Below, in pieces: positions 50,041-62,116 of a stretch of DNA of 64,000 nt. Each line of letters opens with the position of its first letter. Position 1 is the first letter of the stretch. The translations under genes were made by a program, and so were the position numbers. The stretch is from Oceanospirillum multiglobuliferum (lineage in GTDB: Bacteria > Pseudomonadota > Gammaproteobacteria > Pseudomonadales > Halomonadaceae). Below the pieces are notes generated by a model. It was not told the DNA's origin and did no database searches. It worked only from the letters and a program-made list of their open reading frames with translations. Location: assembly GCF_900167095.1 (NCBI RefSeq), contig NZ_FUXG01000015.1, positions 1 to 64,000 of the forward strand, in the 5' to 3' direction.

Positions 50041-51597
50041 TTACAGCTGTGGGCCTGCCGCGATGATCGCTTCGTCCACATCTTTGAACTTTTTGAAGTT
50101 CTCAACAAACTTAGCCGCCAGCTCTTGAGCTTGTGCGTCATAAGCTTCTGGATTGCTCCAAGTGCCACGTGGATTCAGCAGTGCTGTATCCACACCTGGT
50201 ACTTCAACTGGAACAGACAGGTTGATACCTTCTAGGTGAACAGTTTCAACTTCTTCCAGCGCGCCGCTCTGAATTGCAGAGATGATGCCACGCGTGGTTG
50301 GAATGCTGAAACGTTGGCCTTCACCGTAAGAGCCGCCAGTCCAACCTGTGTTCACTAGGTAAACTTTAGAGTTGAACTCTTCGATACGCTTGATCAGTAA
50401 CTCTGCGTATTCAGCCGCTGGACGTGGGAAGAATGGCGCACCAAAACAAGTTGAGAACGTAGACTTAATGCCGCCGCCTGAACCCATTTCAGTTGAACCT
50501 ACCAATGCGGTGTAGCCTGATAGGAAGTGGTAAGCCGCAGCTTCTTTAGACAGTACAGACACTGGTGGTAGTACACCTGTCAGGTCGCATGTCAGGAATA
50601 CAATAGACTTTGGCTCGCCTGCGCGGTTTTCCAGAACGCGTTTTTCAACGTGCTCTAAAGGATAAGCGGCGCGGGTGTTTTGCGTTAGGCTCACGTCGGT
50701 GTAATCCGCTACGCGGTTTTTGTCCAACACCACGTTTTCTAACACAGCGCCAAACTTGATCGCATCCCAAATGATCGGCTCATTTTTCTGAGACAGGTCG
50801 ATACATTTTGCGTAGCAGCCGCCTTCAATATTGAACACAACGCCTTTGCCCCAACCGTGCTCGTCATCACCGATCAGTGAACGCGCTGGGTCGGCAGACA
50901 AGGTGGTTTTACCTGTGCCAGACAGGCCGAAGAACAGTGTAGTTTCACCGTCATCACCCACGTTGGCAGAGCAGTGCATTGGCAGCACGTCTTTTTCAGG
51001 CAGCAGGAAGTTCTGTACAGAGAACATCGCTTTTTTCATTTCGCCCGCGTACTGCATGCCAGCCAGAAGCACTTTGCGTTTTGCGAAGTTGATGATCACT
51101 GCGCCATCAGAGTTGGTGCCATCGCGCTCTGGTTCGCAAACAAAGTAAGGAGCGTTGATGATCTGCCACTCACTTTTGCTTTTCGGGTTGAACTGCTCTG
51201 GACGTACAAACAAGGTACGGCCAAATAGGTTGTGCCATGCAGTTTCAGTGGTCACACGGGTTGGCAGATAGTGCTCAGGATCAGCGCCAACATGCAGCTC
51301 AGAAACAAAAGTATCTTTTTGAGTCAGATACTCTTCAACTCGATCCCATAGGGCATCAAATTTCGCCGCATCAAATGGACGGTTGATTGCACCCCAGTCG
51401 ATGGCATCCGCAGTGCTTGGCTCTTCAACAATGAAACGATCCATTGGAGAGCGGCCCGTGCGGTGACCAGTAGAAACAACCAAAGCGCCATTGCTGGCTA
51501 ACTCACCTTCCTGACGCTGAACGGCCAGTTGAACAAGTTCAGCAGTGCTAAGGTTAGTGAAAGTCATTACAGAACTATCGTTAATCGATGTCGTCAT
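50041..51597 (-). CDS. pckA: Phosphoenolpyruvate carboxykinase (ATP)
   Basis: A 518-residue enzyme converting oxaloacetate and ATP to PEP, the entry step of gluconeogenesis. Motifs: [14 protein letters not shown], the kinase P-loop [14 protein letters not shown], the metal/oxaloacetate loop GDDEHGWG and the adenine-binding [11 protein letters not shown]. Full length. The ORF begins at ATG 51597; the upstream 640 bases are non-coding and probably carry its regulation. Confidence 0.96.
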   Translation of the reverse strand: MTTSINDSSVMTFTNLSTAELVQLAVQRQEGELASNGALVVSTGHRTGRSPMDRFIVEEPSTADAIDWGAINRPFDAAKFDALWDRVEEYLTQKDTFVSELHVGADPEHYLPTRVTTETAWHNLFGRTLFVRPEQFNPKSKSEWQIINAPYFVCEPERDGTNSDGAVIINFAKRKVLLAGMQYAGEMKKAMFSVQNFLLPEKDVLPMHCSANVGDDGETTLFFGLSGTGKTTLSADPARSLIGDDEHGWGKGVVFNIEGGCYAKCIDLSQKNEPIIWDAIKFGAVLENVVLDKNRVADYTDVSLTQNTRAAYPLEHVEKRVLENRAGEPKSIVFLTCDLTGVLPPVSVLSKEAAAYHFLSGYTALVGSTEMGSGGGIKSTFSTCFGAPFFPRPAAEYAELLIKRIEEFNSKVYLVNTGWTGGSYGEGQRFSIPTTRGIISAIQSGALEEVETVHLEGINLSVPVEVPGVDTALLNPRGTWSNPEAYDAQAQELAAKFVENFKKFKDVDEAIIAAGPQL

Positions 51598-52242
51598 TTA
51601 CTTGTGTCCTTCGGCTCCAGCCGATCAACTACTACCAAACGGTTAAAAACCGCCCTGTGCCTATGTTTTTCAGGAGCCCAAAGCGAGTCCGAAGAGGTTT
51701 TAGGGCGGTATTATGGCAAAAAAAAGCACCTTGTGCGAAGCCTTGCACTAAAGAAAATCTGAAAAAATGGTTAGAAAACAAAATTCTTGGTGCGGTTGCA
51801 CAATTTTGAATAGCAAATTAGTTTGAAAAAAAAGCCATTTCTAGTGTTTAAGGTCATTAGATTTGTTTTTAACGATAATAATTGCTGATAACTGCGAAAA
51901 TGTCTTTTTTGATGGGGTTATCAATTTTTTTGATAGGGCAATCGAATTTTTCTATCAAGAGCTTCGATAGTTTGAATATAACACTTAGATCTATTGATAT
52001 CTTGTTTTTATAACCCTTGTCATTTTTTATTCCACCATAGACAGATAGATCCAGTTTTATTACTACCTAGATAGCTGTCTGATGTCGCAAAAACTGTGCC
52101 GTGTGAAAAGGGGAGATTCAGGCTGAATACTTGGTTGATCAGAGTTAAGTTTGATCATTTCATCAATATGCACAAAAGCCTCAGGCTTCAATTCATCAAA
52201 TGATAAAATAAGCTTATTTGCGGATAAGTTGGAGGCATGCTT
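51598..52242. other. 640-bp intergenic region between pckA and recX
   Basis: No convincing gene. It holds an inverted repeat TTGATAG (51930-51936) / CTATCAA (51952-51958) with a related CGATAG at 51965-51970, and a wide inverted pair ACCGCCCT (near 51649) / AGGGCGGT (near 51703) that could form a leader structure of the pckA transcript. recA, often upstream of recX, is absent. Confidence 0.5.
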
Positions 52243-52707
52243 TTGAGAATCTTAACGACAGAGTCCGAAGTCTACCAAGCAGCGATTGACTACTTGTCAC
52301 GCCGAGAGCACGCTAGCCAAGAGCTAAAGTCTAAGCTAAAAGCCAAAGGCGCTGATGATAACCTGATTGATGTGGTGTTAACGCGTGTACAGACCTTAGG
52401 GTATCAAAGTGATGAACGTTATATAGAGATGATCATTCGGTCACGCAAAGCTCGAGGCTATGGTCCCAACTATATCCGTCAAATGTTGCAGCAGTTTCGT
52501 TTGGACAGCAGTTTAATAGACGCTTATATCGATAGCCGAAATCCTGAATGGAACCGCTGTGCGTATCAGCAACTCAGCAAAAAATTTAAACAGCCCGAAA
52601 CAGAATTTAAGCTGCGCCAAAAACAACAACAGCATCTTTATCAGCGTGGTTTTAGCCCTGAGCAGATTCGCTCGGCGCTCTCTCTGTTCGATCAGGCCTT
52701 TGAATAA
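52243..52707 (+). CDS. recX: RecX-family regulatory protein
   Basis: A 154-residue, almost all-helical protein with RecX repeats: AIDYLSRREHASQELKSKL, then LTRVQTLGYQSDERY and SRKARGYGPNYIRQML, and a third helical repeat near the C-terminus. RecX caps RecA filaments and inhibits RecA. It is not next to recA here. TTG 52243 is chosen as start because GGAGG lies 7 bases upstream; ATG 52237 sits one base after that site. Confidence 0.85.
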   Translation: MRILTTESEVYQAAIDYLSRREHASQELKSKLKAKGADDNLIDVVLTRVQTLGYQSDERYIEMIIRSRKARGYGPNYIRQMLQQFRLDSSLIDAYIDSRNPEWNRCAYQQLSKKFKQPETEFKLRQKQQQHLYQRGFSPEQIRSALSLFDQAFE

Positions 52708-52929
52708 CCTATAACACCAAAAATGCCCCCAAAATCGTCAATAAATGCTGAGCTAAGATCAAAGTAATACTACCTTTCCTTCGCGCAGGTCTTATAATGT
52801 TTGCCTTTTTATATTGCGTCAGATCTATTTCTGGCGTTTTGTTGCGCCCTTTTATCGGGTGAAAAAAGAATTAACTTACACGCCCGACAGACGGGCTATT
52901 GCTCACGTATTCGCCAACGGACCAGTTGT

Positions 52930-55557
52930 ATGAAAAGCGCAGAAATTCGTCAGGCATTTTTGAACTTCTTCCAGTCAAAAGGCCACCAAATTGAAGCCAG
53001 TAGCTCACTGGTGCCTGTAGATGATCCTACCTTGCTGTTCACTAACGCAGGTATGAACCAGTTCAAAGATTGTTTTTTAGGCCTTGAAAAGCGCCCATAC
53101 ACTCGCGCCACTACGTCTCAGAAGTGCGTGCGAGCAGGCGGCAAACATAATGATCTAGAAAATGTGGGTTATACCGCACGTCACCACACCTTTTTTGAGA
53201 TGCTGGGTAACTTCAGCTTTGGTGATTACTTTAAGCAAGATGCGATTAAATACGCTTGGGAATTTTTAACCTCTAAAGACTATATGGGGATTCCCGCAGA
53301 AAAATTGTCGGTGACCGTGTATGCGACCGATGATGAAGCTTACGACATCTGGACTAAAGAAGTCGGTGTACCTGCGGAGCGTATGATCCGTATTGGTGAC
53401 AATAAAGGTGCACCATACGCATCAGACAACTTCTGGGCGATGGGTGATACAGGCCCTTGTGGACCATGTACTGAGATTTTCTACGATCACGGTGAAGATA
53501 TTGCGGGTGGCCCACCGGGTTCTCCAGACGAAGATGGTGATCGTTTCATCGAAATCTGGAACGTGGTTTTCATGCAGTTTAACCGCACAGCAGATGGTGT
53601 CTTGCACCCGCTACCGGCCCCTTCTGTTGATACCGGCATGGGCTTGGAGCGTATCAGTGCCGTGATGCAGCATGTCCACGCCAACTATGAAATTGATCTG
53701 TTCCAAAGCTTGTTAAAAGCAGTGGCAGACGCTGTGGGTTGTGCCAATGATGACAACCCATCACTTAAAGTGATTGCGGATCATATTCGCTCATGCAGCT
53801 TCTTGATTGCCGACGGCGTGATTCCTTCAAATGAAGGCCGTGGTTATGTACTGCGTCGTATTATTCGCCGTGCTTGTCGCCATGGTAATAAGCTGGGTGC
53901 TAAAGGCTTATTCTTCCATAAGGTTGTGGCTGCTTTGGTGGCTGAGATGGGCGAAGCCTACCCAGAGCTGCGTAGCCAACAGAGCACGATCGAGCGTTTA
54001 CTGAAAACAGAAGAAGAGCAATTTGCCAAAACCTTAGAGCAAGGCTTGCGCATTCTTGAGCAAGATTTAGCTGAGCTGAAAGGCGAGCAAATTCCGGGTG
54101 AAACCGTATTCAAGCTTTACGATACTTTTGGTTTCCCAATGGACTTAACCGCCGATATCGCCCGTGAGCGTGGCTTAAGTATTGATGAAGCAGGTTTTGA
54201 AGCTGCGATGGAAGCACAGCGTGCACGTGCACGTTCTAGCAGCAGCTTTGGTTTAGATTACAACAGCTTGATCAAGGTCGATGTGGACACGGTTTTCACT
54301 GGTTATGAACAGACGGCTGGTGATGCGACCGTGTTGGCGCTGTTTGTCGATGGCCAAAATGTTGAGCAAATTAATGCAGGTGATCAAGCGGTTGTTGTGC
54401 TGGATCAAACGCCATTTTATGCTGAATCGGGCGGTCAAGTGGGTGACTGTGGCTTGTTAACCGCAACAGGTGTGCGCTTCGACGTGCGCGATACTACGAA
54501 AGCCAGTGGTGCCTATCTGCATCATGGTGTATTGGCTGAAGGATGCCTGAAAACAGGCGCAACCATTCAGGCCAAAGTTGAAGCGGATGTTCGCCAGAGA
54601 ACAGCTCAAAATCACTCAGCTACGCACTTGTTACACGCTGCTTTACGCCAAGTCGTAGGTGAGCATGTACAGCAGAAAGGTTCTTTGGTTGACAGTCAGC
54701 GCTTGCGTTTTGACTTTAGCCACTTTGAAGCCGTAACTGCGGAGCAATTGGCTGAAGTTGAGGCTTTAGTGAATGCTCAGGTTCAGGCTAACAGCGATGT
54801 TCAAACTGAGATCATGGATTTAGAAGCGGCCAAAGCTAAAGGTGCAATGGCGCTATTCGGTGAAAAGTACGCGGGTAACGTGCGTGTTTTAACCATGGGC
54901 GATGGTTTCTCGATGGAGCTTTGTGGCGGTATCCATGCCAAGCGCACAGGTGATATTGGTTTAATTCGCATCACGTCAGAGGCGGGTATCGCTTCTGGTG
55001 TCCGTCGTATCGAAGGTGTGAGTGGTGCAGAAGCTATTGCGTATCAGCAAAGTCGTGATGAGCAGTTAAACGCGGCTGCCGCTTTGCTAAAAACCAAACC
55101 TGATCAGCTAGTTGAGCGTTTAACCAGTTCAATGGAGCGTACCCGTGCTCTAGAGAAAGAGTTAGAACAGCTGAAAGCCAAGCTGGCCAGTGCCGCAGGC
55201 TCTGATCTGGCAAGTGAAGCGATTGAGCTTGCAGGCGTTAAACTGCTGTCTGTCTTGGTGCCGGGCGCAGATGGCAAATCCCTACGTGACTTAATGGATC
55301 AACTAAAAAATAAGTTGGGACATTGTGTGGTTGTGTTGGCAGCAGCAGAAGGCGAGAAGGTTTCCCTGATTGCAGGTGTCAGCAAAGATCTGACCAGCAA
55401 AGTAAAAGCTGGTGAGCTGGTTAACCATGTTGCAACCCAAGTGGGCGGCAAAGGTGGTGGCCGACCTGATATGGCTCAGGCTGGAGGTAACAATCCAGCA
55501 GCATTGCCGGATGCGTTGGCATCGGTACAGGCTTGGGTTGAGGCAAAATTGGCCTAA
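52930..55557 (+). CDS. alaS: Alanyl-tRNA synthetase
   Basis: An 875-residue class II synthetase. Catalytic motifs: [33 protein letters not shown], and GMGLERI (motif 3). The editing domain has the zinc residues in HSATHLLH and [13 protein letters not shown], and the C-terminal region ends with [12 protein letters not shown]. Start ATG 52930 gives the universal [13 protein letters not shown] opening; the open frame to 52801 is not used. Downstream are lysC and csrA, a common order in gammaproteobacteria. Confidence 0.97.
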   Translation: MKSAEIRQAFLNFFQSKGHQIEASSSLVPVDDPTLLFTNAGMNQFKDCFLGLEKRPYTRATTSQKCVRAGGKHNDLENVGYTARHHTFFEMLGNFSFGDYFKQDAIKYAWEFLTSKDYMGIPAEKLSVTVYATDDEAYDIWTKEVGVPAERMIRIGDNKGAPYASDNFWAMGDTGPCGPCTEIFYDHGEDIAGGPPGSPDEDGDRFIEIWNVVFMQFNRTADGVLHPLPAPSVDTGMGLERISAVMQHVHANYEIDLFQSLLKAVADAVGCANDDNPSLKVIADHIRSCSFLIADGVIPSNEGRGYVLRRIIRRACRHGNKLGAKGLFFHKVVAALVAEMGEAYPELRSQQSTIERLLKTEEEQFAKTLEQGLRILEQDLAELKGEQIPGETVFKLYDTFGFPMDLTADIARERGLSIDEAGFEAAMEAQRARARSSSSFGLDYNSLIKVDVDTVFTGYEQTAGDATVLALFVDGQNVEQINAGDQAVVVLDQTPFYAESGGQVGDCGLLTATGVRFDVRDTTKASGAYLHHGVLAEGCLKTGATIQAKVEADVRQRTAQNHSATHLLHAALRQVVGEHVQQKGSLVDSQRLRFDFSHFEAVTAEQLAEVEALVNAQVQANSDVQTEIMDLEAAKAKGAMALFGEKYAGNVRVLTMGDGFSMELCGGIHAKRTGDIGLIRITSEAGIASGVRRIEGVSGAEAIAYQQSRDEQLNAAAALLKTKPDQLVERLTSSMERTRALEKELEQLKAKLASAAGSDLASEAIELAGVKLLSVLVPGADGKSLRDLMDQLKNKLGHCVVVLAAAEGEKVSLIAGVSKDLTSKVKAGELVNHVATQVGGKGGGRPDMAQAGGNNPAALPDALASVQAWVEAKLA

Positions 55558-55640
55558 CCCAATTGAGTGACTCAGTTGACTTAAGCTCCGGTGCTTTATA
55601 GTGCCGGAGAAACTATAAAATGCTAACGGAACGCTGAACA

Positions 55641-56870
55641 ATGGCTCTTTACGTTCAAAAGTTTGGTGGAACTTCTGTAGGTTCTATCGAGCGTATCAAG
55701 GCCGTTGCTGAAAAGGTTAAAGGTTATCGCGAGCAAGGACACGATGTTGTTGTCGTAGTTTCTGCTATGAGCGGTGAAACCAATCGCCTGATCGCACTGG
55801 CTAATGAAATTAATGATGATCCGACTCCACGTGAAATGGATATGCTGGTTTCTACTGGCGAACAAGTGACTATTGCACTGTTGTCGATGACGCTGAACCA
55901 CATTGGTTGCCCTGCTATTTCTTATACAGGGCCACAGGTGAGTATCGTAACAGACAGCTCTCATACGAAAGCGCGCATCAAGCAGATTGATGATCAGAAA
56001 ATTCGTAATGACCTGAAAGAAGGTCGTGTAGTTGTGGTTGCTGGTTTCCAAGGCGTTGATGAGCAAGGCAATATCACAACCTTGGGGCGTGGTGGCTCAG
56101 ATACAACGGGTGTAGCACTGGCTGCTGCTTTAAAAGCGGATGAATGCCAGATCTTCACAGACGTTGATGGGGTTTACACCACTGATCCACGTGTTTGCTC
56201 AAGAGCGAAGCGTCTGGAGACCATCACTGTTGAAGAGATGTTGGAATTAGCAAGCTTAGGCTCAAAAGTGCTACAGATTCGTTCTGTTGAGTTTGCTGGT
56301 AAGTACAATGTTCCGCTTCGGGTTCTGTCTAGTTTTGAAGAAGGCCCGGGCACCCTGATTGTTGCAGAGGAAGTCGAAGAGATGGAAGATCCATTAATCT
56401 CTGGTATCGCGTTTACTGCGAACGAAGCCAAACTAACTGTATTAAACGCACCTGATATGCCTGGTGTTGCTTCTCGTATCCTAGGCCCAATTGGCGATGC
56501 CAATGTCGAAGTCGACATGATTGTGCAAAACGTTGCACATGATGGTAAAAGCACAGACTTCACTTTCACTGTAAGCCGTGGCGACTACAAAAAAGCCAAA
56601 GCAGTTTTAGAAGGTGTGGTAGCTGAGTTGGGCGCAGGTAGCATTTCTGGTGATAATGCTATTGCTAAAGTATCCCTTGTGGGTGTAGGTATGCGCTCTC
56701 ACGCAGGTGTTGCGAGTAAAATGTTTAAAGTACTGTCTGATGAAGGCATTAACATTCGCATGGTTTCCACCTCTGAAATTAAAATTTCAGTGGTAATCGA
56801 TGAGAAGTTTATGGAGCTGGCAGTACGCGCCCTGCACACTGCGTTCGGCTTAGACAAAGTAGAAGATTAA
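55641..56870 (+). CDS. lysC: Aspartate kinase
   Basis: A 409-residue enzyme phosphorylating aspartate, first step to lysine, methionine, threonine and diaminopimelate. The kinase domain has [13 protein letters not shown] at the N-terminus, [17 protein letters not shown] and the aspartate site; two ACT domains follow ([13 protein letters not shown] and [16 protein letters not shown]), the usual allosteric module. Pseudomonas-type length. It follows alaS by 83 bases; the weak CTCCGG/CCGGAG hairpin at 55586-55609 between them lacks a T-run. Confidence 0.96.
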   Translation: MALYVQKFGGTSVGSIERIKAVAEKVKGYREQGHDVVVVVSAMSGETNRLIALANEINDDPTPREMDMLVSTGEQVTIALLSMTLNHIGCPAISYTGPQVSIVTDSSHTKARIKQIDDQKIRNDLKEGRVVVVAGFQGVDEQGNITTLGRGGSDTTGVALAAALKADECQIFTDVDGVYTTDPRVCSRAKRLETITVEEMLELASLGSKVLQIRSVEFAGKYNVPLRVLSSFEEGPGTLIVAEEVEEMEDPLISGIAFTANEAKLTVLNAPDMPGVASRILGPIGDANVEVDMIVQNVAHDGKSTDFTFTVSRGDYKKAKAVLEGVVAELGAGSISGDNAIAKVSLVGVGMRSHAGVASKMFKVLSDEGINIRMVSTSEIKISVVIDEKFMELAVRALHTAFGLDKVED

Positions 56871-56889
56871 TTTCAGCTTTGTTTTTATT

Positions 56890-56927
56890 AATAGGGTCTA
56901 CTTTAATAAGGTAGACCCTATTTTTTT
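56890..56927 (+). terminator. Terminator after lysC
   Basis: Stem AATAGGGTCTAC / GTAGACCCTATT, 9-base loop, T-run. Confidence 0.9.
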
Positions 56928-57157
56928 GTGCTCAGTATTTGTAGTCTTAACACTCAACCGATAGTCATAGGCTAAAATGTCTAAAAAGTGTCAACTTTTT
57001 GTCATTAAGCGGCCTGTTAAAACAGGAAATAGTTGAGCAAAATACTATTTAACGCATAATAGGCGCTCATTTTTACAGATGGCCTCTACATCCATCTAAA
57101 TGTGCCGGACGCTTCATAAGAGCTGAAGGAACCCCGAGGAAATAAGGAGATTCAACC

Positions 57158-57349
57158 ATGTTGATTTTAACTCGCCGTGTTGGTGAAACCCTGATGATTG
57201 GTGATGAAGTTACCGTAACTGTACTAGGTGTTAAAGGTAACCAAGTGCGTATTGGTGTAAACGCACCAAAAGAAGTTGCGGTACACCGTGAAGAGATTTA
57301 CCAGCGCATTCAGCGCGAAAAAGAAGATACAGACCAGTCTGATGCTTAA
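57158..57349 (+). CDS. csrA: Carbon storage regulator
   Basis: A 63-residue RNA-binding protein, complete: [18 protein letters not shown], then [20 protein letters not shown] and [11 protein letters not shown]. The RNA-contact residues (LTRR at the N-terminus, VHREEI) are intact. It binds GGA motifs in leaders and controls central metabolism, motility and biofilm. AAGGAG precedes the ATG. Location between lysC and tRNA-Ser is conserved in many gammaproteobacteria. Confidence 0.97.
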   Translation: MLILTRRVGETLMIGDEVTVTVLGVKGNQVRIGVNAPKEVAVHREEIYQRIQREKEDTDQSDA

Positions 57350-57426
57350 TATTTGAAAAATAAGTAAATTATTTTCAAAAAATAGTAGACAGCAAAAAAT
57401 AATCTGATATAGTTTGCCTCGTGTTT

Positions 57427-57519
57427 GGAGAGGTGGCCGAGAGGCTGAAGGCGCTCCCCTGCTAAGGGAGTATAGGGTTTATACCCCTATCGAGGGTTCG
57501 AATCCCTCCTTCTCCGCCA
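57427..57519 (+). tRNA. tRNA-Ser (GCT)
   Basis: Cloverleaf with 7-bp acceptor GGAGAGG paired to CTTCTCC (one G-T), anticodon GCT in CTGCTAA, long variable arm, T-loop GGTTCGAATCC, and encoded CCA. Confidence 0.97.
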
Positions 57520-57560
57520 CGTTACACCGCTAAGATGTTTGAAGAAATGTTTTATACTGT

Positions 57561-57637
57561 GCGCTCATAGCTCAGCTGGATAGAGTACCTGGCTACGAAC
57601 CAGGCGGTCGGAGGTTCGAATCCTCCTGAGCGCACCA
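57561..57637 (+). tRNA. tRNA-Arg (ACG), copy 1
   Basis: 77 bases; acceptor GCGCTCA / TGAGCGC, D-loop AGCTGGATAGAG, anticodon ACG in CTACGAA, T-loop GTTCGAATC, encoded CCA. Confidence 0.97.
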
Positions 57638-57763
57638 TCTAACCTAACCCTTAGGGATGCATTAGGTTGGAGGCGATGTGAAGTGGAAGGCAAGGTTTGA
57701 TCTAACCTAAATCAAGATTATGTTTACTGAGCACTAGTGCTACAGTTATTGAAAAGTTTTTAT

Positions 57764-57840
57764 GCGCTCATAGCTCAGCTGGATAGAGTACCTGGCTACG
57801 AACCAGGCGGTCGGAGGTTCGAATCCTCCTGAGCGCACCA
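57764..57840 (+). tRNA. tRNA-Arg (ACG), copy 2
   Basis: Identical to copy 1, 126 bases further on. The spacer between them is unrelated to other parts of the window. Confidence 0.97.
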
Positions 57841-57847
57841 CTTTTCG

Positions 57848-57882
57848 AAAAACCAGAGTCGATTGACTCTGGTTTTTTTTTG
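57848..57882 (+). terminator. Terminator of the tRNA operon
   Basis: Stem AAAAACCAGAGTC / GACTCTGGTTTTT, loop GATT, long T-run. Confidence 0.92.
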
Positions 57883-57991
57883 CCTATTTTTTGCTTATTG
57901 GCAGCCTCATCCGGTATATTTCCACAGCTTCGCTCTCGAAAGCCTCTAACCGTACTCTCTTTATTAACTTCACACGAGTTGTAGGACATCC

Positions 57992-59953
57992 ATGTTTAAA
58001 GCCAAAGTGCATCCTTTTATCCAGAAAATGGGGCCTTACGGCATTATTTTGCAAATAATGTTAATTGCCTTACCTGTGTTAACAGGTTTTCGTTTGTTGT
58101 TTTCTATTTGGCAGTGGGACCGAGTACAAGCCTCTGGAGTAGGATTTGAACTGTTCTTACAAGGTGTACGCGCTGACCTTATTATGGTGAGTTTGTTAAT
58201 GGTGCCTTTAGTCTTGTTGGTACCGCTGTTGGCTAATCGTTTTACTTGGTCACTTTGGCGTTTAATCGCTGTATTTTGGGGTGTAGCAGCACTTACGCTA
58301 TTGGTTTTTATGGAAGTTTCTACGCCTGCTTTTATGATGCAATACGATGTGCGGCCTAATCGCCTATTTGTTGAGTATCTGAAGTACCCTAAAGAGGTGC
58401 TTTCAACATTGTGGGAGGGTTTCCGGTTCTGGTTAATCTCAGGCATTGTGCTCACAGGGTTGGGTGCTAGCTATTTTTATCGGCGCTTAAAGAATCACTT
58501 AGAAGTTAAGCCTCAGCTAAGCCTATTAAAAACCTTATTGGTTTGGCCGTTAGTGGTATTACTGGTTGCACTGAGTATTCGTTCAACCACTGGGCACCGT
58601 CCTGCCAACCCCTCTTTCTTTGCGATCACTGGCGACCCGATGGTGAACTCTTTAGTGATTAATTCAACTTGGTCTGTCGCTTTCGCAATTTATAATCTAA
58701 AGCATGAAGCCAAATCTTCAGAAGTCTATGGCAAGATGTCTGATGAGCAGATACTACAGATTGTACGTTCTGAGCCAGCCTTAAAAGATTACGAATTTAA
58801 TCACCCTAACCAACCAACTTTGCACCTACAAAAGCCTGTAATGCAACGTGAGCGGCCTTTAAATTTAGTGATTGTGTTAGAAGAAAGCTTAGGCGCTACC
58901 TACGTTGAATCTCTAGGTGGCATAAAAGGGGTTACTCCTTACCTAGAGGCTTTGAAAAATGATGGCTGGTGGTTTGAAAATCTTTATGCCACAGGCACGC
59001 GGTCTGTGCGGGGGATTGAAGCGGTTGTGGCTGGCTATATGCCAACGCCTGCTCGTAGTACCGTGAAACTATCTTTGTCTCAACAGAATTTTGCCACCTT
59101 GGCAGATGTTCTAGGCCGACAAGGCTATCACACCGAGTTTATGTATGGGGGTGAGGCGCACTTTGACAATATGCGTAGCTTTTTCACGGGTAACGGTTTC
59201 CAACAAATTACTGATCAAAATAGTATCACCAGCCCTGAGTTTGTCGGTAGTTGGGGCGCTAGTGATGGTGATCTGTTCAATAAAGCACATGAGCGTTTTA
59301 CCGAGCTGCATCAATCTAACAAGCCTTTTTTCGGCTTAGTATTCAGCTCTTCTAACCATGAGCCTTTTGAGTTTCCTGATGGCAAAATTGAGTTGTATGA
59401 AGAGCCCAAAGCAACCGTTAATAATGCGGTGAAGTATGCTGACTACGCACTAGGTCAGTTTTTCAAACAAGCCAAAACCAGTGATTATTGGCAAAACACA
59501 TTATTTTTGGTTGTTGCAGACCATGATAGTCGTGTATACGGCAGTGAGTTAGTACCGGTGAAGAAGTTTCATATTCCTGGGGTGATTGTTGGAGCAGATA
59601 TACAGGCGAAGTCTATAGAGACCTTAACCAGTCAAATCGATTTGGCACCAACCTTGTTGTCACTCATGGGTATTGAAAGTCAGCACCCTTTTGTTGGGCG
59701 TGATCTGGCGCGTGATACAGAGCGTGCAGGGCGCGCTATGATGCAGTTTTTCGATAATTATGCTTGGATGGAGAATGGTCAAGTTACCATTCTTCGACCT
59801 AACCAAGACGCAGTGCAGGCCAAGTATGATGCGATAGGGCGTCAGCTAGAAGCGTTACAGCCAGCAGATAAAGTAATGCAAGAAAAGGCGTTAGCCCATG
59901 CGTTACTGGCTGCAAAAATGTATGAGCGCCAGCAATATCAGATACCAAAATAA
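57992..59953 (+). CDS. LtaS-like phosphoglycerol transferase / sulfatase-fold membrane protein
   Basis: A 653-residue protein with five N-terminal membrane helices (about 15-200) and a large periplasmic alkaline-phosphatase-fold domain. Active-site signs: LVIVLEESLGATYVESLGG, the nucleophile threonine region ATGTRSVRGIE, the FGLVFSSSNHEPF strand and VVADHDSRVYG with metal ligands. Such proteins move phosphoglycerol or phosphoethanolamine from lipids onto glucans or lipopolysaccharide. Which acceptor is used is unknown. It is monocistronic and ends at a terminator. Confidence 0.88.
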   Translation: MFKAKVHPFIQKMGPYGIILQIMLIALPVLTGFRLLFSIWQWDRVQASGVGFELFLQGVRADLIMVSLLMVPLVLLVPLLANRFTWSLWRLIAVFWGVAALTLLVFMEVSTPAFMMQYDVRPNRLFVEYLKYPKEVLSTLWEGFRFWLISGIVLTGLGASYFYRRLKNHLEVKPQLSLLKTLLVWPLVVLLVALSIRSTTGHRPANPSFFAITGDPMVNSLVINSTWSVAFAIYNLKHEAKSSEVYGKMSDEQILQIVRSEPALKDYEFNHPNQPTLHLQKPVMQRERPLNLVIVLEESLGATYVESLGGIKGVTPYLEALKNDGWWFENLYATGTRSVRGIEAVVAGYMPTPARSTVKLSLSQQNFATLADVLGRQGYHTEFMYGGEAHFDNMRSFFTGNGFQQITDQNSITSPEFVGSWGASDGDLFNKAHERFTELHQSNKPFFGLVFSSSNHEPFEFPDGKIELYEEPKATVNNAVKYADYALGQFFKQAKTSDYWQNTLFLVVADHDSRVYGSELVPVKKFHIPGVIVGADIQAKSIETLTSQIDLAPTLLSLMGIESQHPFVGRDLARDTERAGRAMMQFFDNYAWMENGQVTILRPNQDAVQAKYDAIGRQLEALQPADKVMQEKALAHALLAAKMYERQQYQIPK

Positions 59954-60010
59954 GTCGTCATTGACTAAACAGATCATAAGGCAGCCGTAAAAAGCTGCCT
60001 TGCTGACTCA

Positions 60011-60046
60011 CAAACCCCAGTGATATTTTGGTGGGGTTTGTTTTTA
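60011..60046 (+). terminator. Terminator after the LtaS-like gene
   Basis: 8-bp stem CAAACCCC / GGGGTTTG with a 14-base loop, then TTTTT. A second hairpin AAGGCAGC / GCTGCCTT precedes it at 59978-60001. Confidence 0.75.
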
Positions 60047-60057
60047 ATCTATAACCC

Positions 60058-60444
60058 TCAATTATCTGGCCAGCTGATCTCGCCTTCGCCTTTGTTGCTG
60101 ATCTGCCACCATAGATCCATTGGTTGATCCGGTTCCCAAGAACCCACAGAGCAGCGAATAGGCTTGGCAAAAAATGCAAAGGCAGCACGGGCGCAGTCGA
60201 TGTCGGTTGCCCAAGGTGTTTCAGGACTATCAAACCAGATGCTCCAGTATTTTCCCGCCGCTTTTTCAACCACGTTCACTGAAAACTGCACGCCTGTAGC
60301 TGTTGTCACCTCGTAGGCCAAGGTGCGCTTATCTAAGCGTTTGGGTGCAGAGATTTGGGTGAACAGTTCGCTGAACCATTGATCAATCTGGCTTTGCTCT
60401 GGATCTTGCACATAAATTTCAATATCTGGAAAAGCTTCACTCAT
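60058..60444 (-). CDS. Conserved-looking hypothetical protein, 128 aa
   Basis: A soluble acidic protein rich in Trp, of unknown function. It opens with FPDIEIYVQDPEQSQIDQWF and has a central strand-rich part (VNVVEKAAGKYWSIWFDS). I do not recognise the family. It overlaps the preceding small membrane gene by one base (TAATG), in the same direction as dapE, so it is the last gene of a dapE operon. Confidence 0.7.
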   Translation of the reverse strand: MSEAFPDIEIYVQDPEQSQIDQWFSELFTQISAPKRLDKRTLAYEVTTATGVQFSVNVVEKAAGKYWSIWFDSPETPWATDIDCARAAFAFFAKPIRCSVGSWEPDQPMDLWWQISNKGEGEISWPDN

Positions 60445-60704
60445 TATTTATCATCCCAAAATTTTAAAATGCGAAAGACACTTAATCCTAAATAGCCCAG
60501 TAGTGACAGCAGGGCACCAATGCCGATCATAGCCAATGCAAGCAACGCCACCAGCTCTTGTTTTAAAGGGGGGAGATGCGTAGCGCCCTCTGCCCACATT
60601 AACATGCCCGCACCACCAAAAAAGATCATGGCACCGATGATCACTCGGCGAAAATTCAGCGGTGCGTTATTTCCCATGCGAATTAAGCGTTGTTTGAGTT
60701 TCAT
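60444..60704 (-). CDS. Small inner-membrane protein, 86 aa, unknown
   Basis: Two hydrophobic segments (about residues 20-38 and 50-75) and a basic N-terminus KLKQRLIRMGNN. I do not recognise it. It starts 22 bases after the dapE stop (ATG 60704, alternative GTG 60713) and overlaps the next gene by one base. Probable dapE operon member. Confidence 0.6.
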   Translation of the reverse strand: MKLKQRLIRMGNNAPLNFRRVIIGAMIFFGGAGMLMWAEGATHLPPLKQELVALLALAMIGIGALLSLLGYLGLSVFRILKFWDDK

Positions 60705-60726
60705 CGGGCACACACTCAGCTGTAAA

Positions 60727-61944
<1,218 letters not shown>

Positions 61945-62116
61945 TCAGGCATCGTCCTGTACAAAATTTAACCAGTTGTTGGGAGCGCTTGAGGACTCAG
62001 GCTCCCGACCAGTTATCATCACTTTATCCACAAGGGCATTCAATTAGGCTGTGGGTATTTTTATAAGGGTGCGGTTCAAATAAACGAACCTGACCCTTAT
62101 CTGAATCAACAGACGG

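Noticed and set aside
51588-51809. Plus-strand ORF of 73 codons upstream of recX
   Set aside because: Overlaps the pckA start region, has no ribosome site and no recognisable features.
57768-57989. Minus-strand ORF over the second tRNA-Arg
   Set aside because: It reads the complement of the tRNA and its terminator; it has no ribosome site or family resemblance and is a common false ORF at tRNA genes.
59958-60269. Minus-strand ORF of 103 codons beside the LtaS-like gene
   Set aside because: It overlaps a better-supported gene (60058-60444) in another frame, crosses the terminator hairpins and has no ribosome site.
62063-62100. Hairpin ATAAGGGT / ACCCTTAT after glsA as a Rho-independent terminator
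   Set aside because: The stem has mismatches and on the minus strand is followed by A-rich rather than T-rich sequence.
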